Below, piece after piece: positions 45,101 through 57,100 of a stretch of 64,000 nucleotides of DNA; position 1 is the first letter of the stretch, and each line of letters begins with the position of its first letter. Source of the DNA: Branchiostoma floridae. Lineage: Eukaryota; Chordata; Leptocardii; Amphioxiformes; Branchiostomatidae. A program made the position numbers and the translations under genes. Where the stretch lies: positions 7,748,066-7,812,065 of the forward strand of contig NC_049985.1 in the NCBI RefSeq assembly GCF_000003815.2, read 5' to 3'. The notes beneath the pieces are model-generated. The model was not told the origin of the DNA. It worked only from the letters and a program-made list of their open reading frames with translations, and did no database searches.

Positions 45101-48100
45101 TAGCTTGCTCATGGCCAATTGATAAACATTTTCTCTATAGTGGCCACCTGTCTATAGTGGCCATATTTCTCCAGTCCCTTGAGTGACCGCTATAGACAGG
45201 TTTGACTGTATTTGTATTAGTGGTCAACAGTTTCTTGTATCCTATATTTCAGGGTGGCTTATTTGGAGCTAACAAGGCTCCTACCTTTGGAGCAACCACA
45301 ACAACAAGTACAGCAGGAGGGCTCTTCGGTAACACTGCTACCAACACTGGTGGGCTCTTTGGTCAAAACAAACCTGGCCTGACTTTAGGTCTGGGTAAGA
45401 AACACTTATTTCCCAATGGTATCATTCTTGTCCAGATGTTCATAATGATACTTGTGTATACTTGATAAAATAATAATAATAATTCTTTGATATCATTGAC
45501 TGAAAGAAGTTGTAAAATTGTAAATGACAATATCTTGTATAGTTTGTGTGATCTTATACTTGGAGTCAATACATATATTTTTTCATTGCATTGCCCAAAG
45601 AAAGACAAACATGCTTGTGGCTCTCTAGAGAGATAGCAATTAAACTTAAACCCAATAACAAAATCTATGTCTCCACATTGTACAGGAACAGGATTTGGTA
45701 CTGGAGCCTTTGGCACTACCACCACTTCCACAGGCACCTCCCTGTTTGGCCCGAAGCCCACCAACACGTTTGGGGCTGGCCTTGGTACTGGCCTGGGTGC
45801 CGGGCTAGGGACCCTGGGGACAGGTTCAATCTTTGGAAATACTGGTACTATTTTTTTTAGCATTATTTGTCAGATTTTGAAGTGTGTCATGCTTTTTATG
45901 TCTTTCCATTAGAAATGAAATGGTAATTCCAATATATTGTTTTTTATCAATGTTTCTGAATGATTCATGTTTTTTGGCATGTTCAACATTTGTTTGAAAG
46001 TACTAATCAGATCACACCTGCCTTACTTGTATCAGGTTTGGGTGCTGGAATTGGCACTGGAACGACTGGACTAAACCTCACACAACCAGCAGCTGCACTG
46101 GGGTAAGTTCTCAGTTTTTCACTCCTGAAATCTGTAACAGTGAAGGTTTACTCTCAGAGAGTCATAAGAGCAAAGAATAACTTTGAGGCTCCAAATATGA
46201 CAACTGTTGTTTAAGATTTGAAGGAAGGAGAAGTTTTTCCCTTTGGCTTTCTTTACCTTTACCAGCAAGGTTGTAGTTTATGTACTGTTTGTGTGTCTGC
46301 GGACAGCATAACTTGAGAAGCTGTGAATGAATCCTTATAATATTTGGTATGTGGTTAAAGGTTAAGGTTAAGTTCAATAATCAGCCTACTAGCGGCTTTC
46401 TATGGTACTGCAGGAGAACTTCCAGTTTTGATATCTTGTGTTCTGGACATGCTATGGTCATGATTTATTTATTGAGTGATAGTTTGTAGTTAAAACCCAT
46501 CATGTTTTTAAAACTTTTTTTCTTGCAGTACTGATGCTGCAGCACAGCTTGCCCAGCAGGCCCAGATCCAGCAGCAGCTGCAGGCTCTGTCCAACTCACC
46601 CTTTGGGGATTCACCTCTCTTCAGAAACAATGTTGCTGTGAGTACAAACATATATTTACTGTAAATACAGGTCACTAGTTTTGTAAAGTCAGTTTTCAAT
46701 TTCTAAGGGTACTACATACAATATACATCAGTCAAAGTCCTTCTCGCACATAGGGCGGCACCCATCTCAGTTTCAGTAGCCATGGGCCACACAACTTTGT
46801 GCTATCACTACAGCAGGGGGCTAGTCCACTGGTAGTGGTGTGTGTTCAACTTCCACACTCCCGAATGCTGAGTACTCAGCAGATAAAGCAGCATGTACCA
46901 TTTTTAAAGTCTTTGGTAAGACTCAGCCAGGGATCAAACTCACGACCTACCGAATGCAAGGCGAACACTCTACCCACTCGGCCATTGCAACTTTTCAATT
47001 TGTTATGGCTGTTCAGTTAAAGCATACTTCTCTTTTTCCATCTCTACATTTGTCACATATACTAATCAAAGTACGTGCATTGAACTGTTCCCAGGACCCA
47101 GCCAAGCGAGCCGAGCTGCTGAAGCCCACCAGTCTGGCTGCACAGAAGGCCCTGACCACGCCCTCGCACTACAAGATCTCTCCACGTCCAACGGCCAAGA
47201 TCAAGCCCAAACCGCTACATTCACTGGTGGCAGGAAAGGTAAACATTATTGGCAGAGGTTGATGTTTTTTTCTCTTCTCCTTTGCTATTTATCATATGTT
47301 GTATTTATGATATATAACTTCTCTACATTCCTCAGAGGGTAGGAAAATCTTACAATGTTCAAGAGTCGAAATGTACAAGTATGATCAAGACTTAATCTCA
47401 ACATTTTACACAGACTTAGAATTTTGATAAATGTATGATAGACAATTAGTTTCATTTTACGGAATATGATGTTAAGACCCACATCTATGGCACAAAATGC
47501 TAATGACTGGTTTAGCAAACGAGTCAGATATAGTATTGGGGAGTTGCTGTACCTAAATGTGTTGGCTTTCAGGATGTTTAGTTTGTGTCCATTTGCTTGC
47601 ACCTTGAATGGTAGATCTGTACTTTGGCAACCAGTGTTCAAGTTCAGAGTTCAAAAGAGAAATGTTTGACAATGTGGAGGTAGATGCAACTTGATGATGA
47701 TACTTGAAGGCACTGTACACAGCTTGTAATCAATTGTTGTTGTTTATTTTTTAGTCTCAACTGTTTGAAGGCCTTGATGACGAGGACACGTCCCTCAGCA
47801 ACGACACATTTGTGCCCAGAAGGAGTGTGAAGAAACTCATCATCAAGAACAAGGCATCTCCTGTAAGTGTTTGCACCTGTATACAAGAATCAGGCCCGTC
47901 GATCAGGAAAAATTCTTTACACATGACATGACTGCTCTGTGTCTATCTGATTTGGGAATAGGTGGATTTTTATTATCACAAGGTATGATGAAAAATGACA
48001 GGATATTTCTTTTATTTTGAAACTTCAGTTAACAATGGCTGGAGACCAATTTCATTCTTTACTTGTATAGAGAGGATTCTTGAAACAAGAAACCGATCCA

Positions 48101-51100
48101 GGCTATCCTTATGCTTGTTTCAGACTGCAAGTGAACTTGATGCAGGGCTTGGAGAGGAGGATGACTTACTCGCCCCTCCTGCCTACCCTTCTGACACATT
48201 CCTAGTGGAGGACAAAAGAACAAGGTAGGATAGATCACTATTCTGTCTTTTGATAATCATGATATAATATTGATGCAGTTGTTCGAGCGATATTTTTTAC
48301 GTCTGGTACTGTCCCAAGTCTCCGTTGCTAGTTACCTCTGTGAAGACAAGGGTATTGTTTTCGGTTTGTTATTTGTTCGTCATAATGTGTGTGCAAGTTT
48401 GTCCCCGCTGGCCTGGATCTAAGGTTGTCCTGGTGAAAATGGTGTAACTGGAATTAGCGGAAACTTGCAGGATGAGAAGGCTGGTTTGGGCCCTGACCCA
48501 GAGTCCTGCAAGAAGGGAGAAAAATACTTAGACTGAATTTCACAATAACAAATAAGAGATGAAATTCACAGCAAATCAAAATATTACACACAGGCATGAG
48601 ACGTTTGATTTGTTTTTTTATTTTGATTTCTATGATGATTGATTGATGTTATCCACCCTGACAGTGAGAGTGAGAAGGAGAATGACCCTATGGAGAACCT
48701 TTACTCCAACCCTGTCAGGAAACCCATCCCTGAAACACCTGCAAACAAGTGGGTCTCTCTTCTATCCCCTATTCATCTAAATCATCTTGAGCTTCTACTT
48801 TTGTCATGCTATTTCCACCCATGTATGAGCTGCTTTTTTGTATATATGTGCTGTCTTTTCATTGTGCTTTGCTTAGAAATGTACTAAAGAATGGACAATC
48901 CCAGTTGAATAGCACTGCATATTATACTGCTGTTACTACTAACATTCCTGTATCTAGGTAAAATATACTTCCAGCATGTTCTCAGCTCATTATGCTTACA
49001 CACTATACAGATATTCTTGGCATTTTTAATACTTTAAATATTACAAGAAGAAATGATGCACACTTATATAGAAGATTGTTTCTGAATTGCCAGGTCCTCC
49101 CCTGCTCCCGATGACAGCATCATAGCTCTGAACCTGCGACAGAGGAGCTGCAGTCCCGGCCAGGACAGCATGGGGGAGCCGACAAACGATGACCAGGGGG
49201 AGGTCGAGGATGAGGTGGAGAGAGAACCACACCCTGCTGGTAGGGGACATATGCACAACCTAGTTTTGTGATAAGGCCTAGGAAAAAAAATGTTGTGTTT
49301 CCTGTTTCAGTCCTGAAAAAATTAGGGTCGGTAGGTAGGGATTATCTTTTTTTTTTTTCTTGTATTTTTTTTTAGGCTGGCCAAAACTCTAGTGATACAT
49401 ATTACAATACCATATTACAATACAGTTGAACAAAGTAAACTGAAATGCATGATGACACTTATCTTTCAATCTCAAACTTTTGTGCATGATAGATACATTT
49501 ATCCTTCATTAGATGGGACAAGCAGTGTTTTACTTCAATAGGAAGCAGGCTGAATAAAAATTCTAACTGGAAGCTATGTGACTCCACTGCCCACCCAAAA
49601 AAAAGTCTAGGGTCGGCAGGTTTTTTTAGGGTAGGTAGGGAAACAGGAAACACAACATTTTTTTTCCTAGGCCTAAGCAGAAACAGTGACTTCTAGAAAA
49701 ACAGATGTAAAATTGAACTTTTTTTCTTTGGTTAAGCCACACCATTATAATTCTTCGTTCTAGCACATATTTCTGTAGGGCATCCTGAAAACACAGGGCT
49801 AGGATAAAAGCTTGCATCTGACTATATTCTCCCCCTAAAACTTTGTGTGCAAAGGCACAGACTTTACCCTCAGAGTTTGTTTTCATATTCACATTCCAAT
49901 GTAGAACCAGGAATAAAATTGGTGTGGCCTTATAGTGATGGCTGTTATCTCACGTCCCACCTAGACGTAATATGTTGAAATTCATGGATTCTTTTTTTTT
50001 AACGAGTTTGCTCAGTTAAGTCCTGACCACTTCTATGCACTGAACTGCTTCCTCAATGCTCATCAACATATCAAGACCTGAAGGCCACTTGAAGGTTATG
50101 GATTGCATGAATAAGACTGGAGCAGCACCTCTCCTCCCTCGTTGAGAAACATCATGATGTAGACAAGCTCGACTAACTGAGAGTTTTATTTTCTTTCAGG
50201 CATTATCCTGACCAAGAATGAGTACTACACCGAGCCGTCCTTGGATGAGCTGGCCAACATGGTGGATGAGAATGGGGACTGCTGGGTGGAGAACTTTGTC
50301 ATCGGGAGAGAAGGCTACGGCTCCGTCTTCTTCCCTGGGCTCACCAACGTCGCCAACCTCAACCTGGATGAAACTGGTCAGTTCCATTTTTTATAAACTT
50401 TGTTAACACACCAGTGTACTATACTGCCAATGTATAATATAGTCAAATTTGCAGATGGATTGTACCTTTACTGAAGGTTAGACATCCAGGTGATATGGTA
50501 TGCCAAATAGAAATTACTCAAGCAACTGGTTATGATTTGGGAAATGACATTTCAGGTAGTGACTAAGAGCCACAGACGAAAGGTAGTGGATGCTGCCTGA
50601 AATATCTGACTGTTTCCAAAATCATATCCAGTTGCTACATATGTATATGACTGGTTTATTTCGAAAACAAAACTGACAGTAACATAGCAGCCACAAGGCT
50701 GAATTACGACATGTCATTACATCAATCATTAAAGTAGTTAAAATCGAATATCATGAGTCATTACAATAGTACAGCTCTTAAAAATCGTTGCAGACGAATT
50801 AAATCAGTATCGGGATAAAGCATATAAATTAGTATTTGCAGTAATATCAGCATATCCCTTTATCGGAAGGTAAACAAATATTTAAAATACACAATGACTT
50901 ACTATTTGATACAAAGCACAAACATACAGGTTACAATTACTTGTTCAAAAGACGGACCATGAAGGGTACAGCGCTGTTGCAATAGCGTTCAGTTCTACAG
51001 CGAGTAGTGTTCAGTTTGTGGGATGACCTTGTCTGTCTACCACTGATCTCACCTCTGGCTGGTGGCAGTAAGTGCAAGAAATGATCGGACTGACTGAGAG

Positions 51101-54100
51101 AGTTAGCAAAGTGTGTGATCAGTTCAAGACGTTGTGCTTGTAGCGAAGGTAGACCCAAGTCAGAACAGGCATCAGTGTAAGACGTGTATCTCTGTCCCAG
51201 TATTATGCGCACAGCTCTCCGTTGGACCTTCTCGACCCTGTCACTAAGTGCAGTGGTGAGCCCGGAGTGCCAAACGGGGGCACAATACTCCAGGACTGGT
51301 CGGATGTAAGTCACATACACTGTGACTAGGTCGCCGATGGACACGTTAAAGTGTTTCAGATTACGGAGGAGGTAAAGGCGTCGGCTAGATTTGTTACAAA
51401 TGTTGTCAACGTGAGAGTTCCAACGTAGGTCAGCCTGCAGAAACACGCCCAGGATCCTCATCACTGGCACCTGTTGTAGCTCAGTGTTGTCGATCATGAG
51501 AGATGGTGTTGGGTACGGGACCTTCCTGAAATGGATGTACATAACTTGACATTTCTTGGGATGCAACTTCATATGGCTGGTGCGAGACCAGTGGTCCAGG
51601 TCGTTCAAGTCCTGTTGCATATGAGACATACTTAGGTTGGGGGTTCTTATTTCCAAGAGATTCAGGTCGTCAACGAATTTCCAGCGTTTGGAGGCAGCCT
51701 GATGTGCGGCGCTGTTGATATACGCAAGGAAAATCAACGGCCCGAGTAGAGTGCCCTGGGGTAATCCGCAGGTAACCTTCAAGCTGTCGGAAAGTGTTCC
51801 ATGGTAGCGTACAACCTGGCTCCTGTTTGAGAGGAAGTCAACGATCCATTTTGTATTTGGCACACATCAGCAGCAACTTTATATATATTATATGTGATGA
51901 TATGTTTAGATATTCATTGCCTGTAGGAGTAAGAGGTAATATTATTTGCATTTATAATATTATATTGCTATTTATTACCTTGTTCCATAGTGCACATCAG
52001 AAGGAAGGAGATCACCGTGTACCCAGATGACTCCACTAAGCCCCCAGAGGGAGACGGCCTGAACAAGAAGGCAGAGGTCACCCTGCACTGTACCTGGCCC
52101 ATGGACAAGACAGCTCACATTCCCATCAAGGTTAGGACATGGCTTTTTACAGTAACATGCAAGTCAGGTAGTAAAATGTGCTTGCTCTGTGTTTTGGAGA
52201 TTCAAAAATTTTGTGGGTTCAAAAATTGGCAGGGTCATACCAAAGACTTTTGAAAGTGGTAAATGCTGCTTTCTCTTCTTAGCATTCAGCATGTAAGCAA
52301 TATTGAGATGAGCACTGTTCAATGTGAAATGCTTTTAGCTATTAGTAACTTAGATTTAATACAAGTCATATGAGCTACAACAGCCCAAAAGCAAGACCCT
52401 AACAACTTAATCACAAAGGCATCACATATTGTTAGGCTTAAGTTGGCTTTTTATATCTCCTTACCAATGAGATATGTTAAACGTGTGACTTTTATTTAAG
52501 ACGTCGTGAATGTGTTACCTCAGAGTCCGGATCGCCTGAAGAAGATGGGTTACCAGGAGAAGATCGAGGTGGCCACATCTAAGATTGGAGCAAGGTTCCT
52601 GGAGTACAGACCTGACACAGGGTCCTGGGTTTTCCAGGTAAGTTACAGCATTGTTTACTTTCACTAAAAAGACTGTGTTTTAGCCTTCCTAATCTTCTGT
52701 TTTTTTCTTGTTCATTTAAAGACAGGATACAAGTAATTGAAAAAATAACATCATTGATAGGAGTTTGTGTTTTTTGGGGGGGGGGGGGGGTTGCTAAGCC
52801 ATGAGAAAAAAGTCTTTAAGATAAGAGTAAGGCAGATAAAAGGTTAGATTTAAGGATTCTTTAGTAGTCTATATGATAATACAATACTCTTGCCACATCC
52901 TCCAGTAGGTGACAAACCTACCTGTCCCAGTATGAAGGTTATGTTATCTGATTCACTAATGCACACCTGTACACGTAGGTGCCTCACTTCTCCAAGTACG
53001 GCCTGGATGACAGTGAAGACGAGGAAGAGCTGGTTGGTCAGGAACAGAAGAAAATGAAGATGCAGCAACAAGCAGATCTTCAGGTGTGTAGATCTTCCGA
53101 CTCTTAAGCTAAATGCTGTATGCACACTATTCAAGTGCTGGTAGTAGTAATTTGGTAACAGTAATTGTATCACATAGTACTGGTACATGGTATGAGATAG
53201 TTAACTCAACAGTCTTCTTTTAAATGGTAAAAGAAAGCCAATGCATAGTTTTTTTACAGTGTGTAGTTGATGTAACAAGGTTATTTCACAGTAATGATGG
53301 CACATAGCAATTTTGAACATTTGCCAACTTGACCAGTAAATAAGATGTTACATTGCCATGAATGCAGAAACAGCAGCAGCAGAAAGAGAATCAGCCTCCC
53401 AGTTTGAATAAGCAGCAACCAATCACAGAGAGGGTGAAGTCTGAGCAGCCAATCATGGAGCAGATGCAGGATGACAGTGACATGGCTGACATCAGCCAGG
53501 AGCCAATCCCTGACCTGGCACCTAACAGCTCTGGTAGGAAGAATGGGCAGCAATACATGTACATGAAGGGGGGTGGGATTGGACTGAAACAACTTATTGG
53601 CAAAATGACATGAAATAGAAACTGTCCCAACAAACTTCCTTGTAACATACGTCTTATCAACAATGCTGTATCTATTTGTATTGTACATCTCACATGAAAT
53701 CTGTTCAGGGAATAATATAAATGTGTACTCTTATAATGATTGGTTTGATACAAAACTTGTATGTCATGCGCTTTTTCATAGCACTACAGTGTCAATAAGA
53801 CATGATGTTGTTAGTGAAATCAGGATTTGAAATACTCACCTACCACCTGTGATTTGCAGAAACATTTCCTAGATTTCTGGTAAAAGACTGAAAAGTTGCA
53901 ATTTTGTGGGATTAAGAATTTTAGATGTGGTATAACTATTAGATGTACAACCAAAAATCAAGTTGGTTAATAGTGTACAAAAGCTTGTTGTCTAGTAGGG
54001 CAGAAACAAGTGCTTCAGTATTTACAGAAACGTTTTGAAACTTAAAAATAGCAGTTCAGACAACCAACATTGCAGGTTATAGAAATAAGTATTTTGCAAG

Positions 54101-57100
54101 ATAATTAAGCTAATGTGGCATGTCCTCAGGTGACAAGATATGCCACCTTACCTTTACAAAATGTGTCACTCAAATAAGTGTTTCAGTATTTACAGAAAGC
54201 TTACAAATGGCATTTCAGACAACCAACATTGCAGGTTATTGTAAGATGAATAAGACAATGTGGCGTGTCCTCAGGTGACCAGGACGGTCTGGAGGGCCTG
54301 TCTGAGGAGGAAGTTGTGCCGTCCTCCCACCGCCTGGCCACCCACCTGGGGATGAGCGCTCACCGCATGCAGGTCATGAAGGCTTCCTTCTTCGGGGATG
54401 AGGAGGAAGGGGAGGGCATGGGTGAGCATTCTTTCCATCAATGTGGCCTCCTTTGGTAAAATCCTAATTGATTCAGTCATACAGCTTCAACTATGACTAA
54501 ACAGTCGATAAGGTGTCATAACGATGACTAAACAGTCCAATACGAGAATGGCAGTCCCTGCAACTTAGGGCACATTTGTAAGCTAACATACCAGTAGGGC
54601 CATGTGTCTGTGTTTGTTGCCATTATTGCATTACCCTTTGGATGGGGAGTTAGATTTTGTTAACAAATTTGGTTAGATCTGAATCAACTTACAGATGTGC
54701 GACTAGAGCCCAAACCAAGAATGTGAAATATTTATATACAATATAGGCTATCACAAAGAAGTACATGTACATCATGATATTTGTTATAAATTAAGCTGAA
54801 CAAAGAATAAAACAGGTGATACAAGGTCCTTTCTATGTGGTTATTAATGAATTTTACTTTTATCATTGTCCATAGATTACAAACCAGTGTTTGGAGGCAT
54901 GAGTGGGAGAAGTTCCCTCCGTGGATCAGCCCCTCCATCTGGGTCTGCCTCCCCCCTTCCTCACAGGATGGCAGAGGCCAAAATGGACAGAGGTGAGGGT
55001 GTTAGGTATAGTCTATGCTCCATGAAATGATGGTGGCAAATTGTAGCCTCTATCTCGAGTAGTGGTGCGTACCGAAGCTCACATTCCGGTTCAGGTCCGG
55101 ACTCGAGTCCAAAAATTCCGGTTCAGGTCCGGACTTATAAGTCCGGTTTTTTACGGTCGCTAAAGTTTCCCAATTAACGTTAGACACAAGCATAAAGCAA
55201 CTTGCTCTACTGCGGCGACCCATTTGCGTATCCGGCGCCCGCCGCTGGGCCGCATGCTATCAAAATATTGCCAAAGACGACTGCATCATTTTTAAAGGTG
55301 TAGAAACATCGATTTTTAATAAAAACTATCGGGAAATCACGGCAAAATTCGACATTTTCCGCTTGTTTTTTGACGGCCGAAATTTCAAAATGGCGCTTGC
55401 GAGGTTACAGGGGTCAATGGGATAGCCTACTGTAATGCGGGTAGAAATGATGCGTGCGGTGTTTTTATCTTCTACATTCAACAGTAGAATTAATTTTAAA
55501 TTTATTCGTTACAAAGATATATGCAGCAGGTATAAAATAAGTTCATGAACTTAAAACTTTTTTTAAAATAGAACGTGCCGGTGTTTCTTTTTAACAAGCT
55601 GCTCACCCATGCTTTCAGTGAAGTATCCCGGCAAGCGGCAAATGTCTTTTACAGTCGCCGCGCCGGAGATTTGTTTTAGCTTGTTTATCTTGGAAATTTT
55701 CTTCATTTTCAGAAGATATGGGACTTAAAACCCATACCAGGAGATAAACAAATCCACATGCTTTATTTTCATGGGTAATATTGCTAAAGTCAACCTGTCA
55801 TTTTTGCCGCGTTGCCGGATTTTGAAAGAAGGTTCCCGCGGCGCGACCATGTGCTTGGCTTATGGCGGTAGGACAATACGCAGAAATACGTTATTTTCTG
55901 GCCTGTTGGTTGCGATTAAAAAGTTACATAGGCATCTAGCGTTGTTTTTAGATGATACTAGTATACAACAAGAAAGAGATTTCCGGTTTTCCAGAAAACC
56001 GGTTTTTGACGTTCCGGTTTTAACCGGACTTGAACCGAAAGTTATAGCAAGTCCAAGTCCGGTTCGGCGAACCGGTACGCACCACTAATCTCGAGTCAGA
56101 ATTGCTACATTTTATTTCAACTATAAAACACACTGCACGTTATGTGAGCTTTTAAAAAATTGTAGACAATTTGTATGTGTGTGTGTGTGTGATTTTTATT
56201 ATCTTATACAGAGACTGACATCTGTTAAATCCAATCTTCAGGGTCCTTCCTTGCACACACAGCCAGACTCGGGTCCTTAGCAAGCCCAGTACGCGGTCTC
56301 GGTGGAATGTCCCCCTCACACAGCCCCAGAACTCGTATTCCAAGCGGAGGATTCTCCCCCAAATACTCCCCAAAGGTGGAACAGTCCGGGCTCTTCCCCT
56401 CATTGTCCAAACCTGCGCAGTATCCCGTGTTCGAACGGAACCAGGGACTCCTCCTTCCGAGCGGACTTTCCTCGGAAATAGAGCGACCTCGAAAGATCGT
56501 TGGGAGCCAGCGTCAGCCGATGCTGCTGCCGTGGAAGCAGACGGTGACCAATGAGAAGCAGAGCTTGGTCGCAGACGCTGCGCTCATGATGGGCCGGTCG
56601 TTCAAAGTTGGGTGGGGACCGAACTGGACACTTGTGAGATGTGCAGGGGCTGACAGAGAAGAGGCACCAGGTAATAGGGAGTCAACAATGCTGTATGCTG
56701 TATGTGTGATATTGGTGCTTGTGTGCAGAAAATATAATTACACCTGGGCTTAGGCTTACAAAAAAATTTAGCGGCTACTTTTTTGATAACAGATATATCA
56801 ATATGCCTTCTTTACATCATGTGTTATCAGACCACAGAACACATTCTAGAGCATAGATTTAGAAATTTGACCAAAAATACTTAATTCATAATCTTACGTA
56901 GCAATATAAACAATGCAAACCATGCTTCCATTTTTCCACCAAGTAAACCACCAAATACACCAATTCTGCCTTGCATCTTGCCACTCTTAAATATACACAT
57001 AACTGCAGATGCGCACCAACACAAACAAACCAACACCAACTGACTGCAATACCAACGTTTTTACAGAGGTAATAATAATTTTGTGATGTAATGTGTTTGT

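Larger units (their letters stand above)
45253..50376 (+). other. NUP98 exons 9-19: distal FG repeats and linker
   Basis: Exons: 45253-45394, 45686-45844, 46036-46102, 46529-46637, 47095-47238, 47755-47862, 48124-48224, 48665-48748, 48877-48957 (cassette, see separate entry), 49094-49239, 50200-50376. The first three are FG-rich (GAGLGTG, GSIFG). Then comes a Gln-rich segment [14 protein letters not shown] and SPFGDSPLF. Later exons contain [12 protein letters not shown] and the [10 protein letters not shown] block, matching the conserved linker before the autoproteolytic domain, and [11 protein letters not shown], which begins that domain. Confidence 0.92.
50200..53083 (+). other. NUP98 autoproteolytic domain exons
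   Basis: Exons 50200-50376, 51991-52130, 52524-52637 and 52979-53083 encode the domain: [54 protein letters not shown] and VPHFSKYGL. The scissile F-S bond falls at 52990/52991 (about residue 907/908, counting the cassette). The catalytic His and Ser are present (HFS), so cleavage should work. Acidic DDSEDEEE follows. Confidence 0.95.

Noticed and set aside
46920-46990. Possible tRNA gene on minus
   Set aside because: A and B boxes are present, but no cloverleaf closes and a SINE body follows.
55771-56088. 105-codon frame inside the 1-kb hAT-like element
   Set aside because: It has no transposase motif and ends in the terminal repeat.
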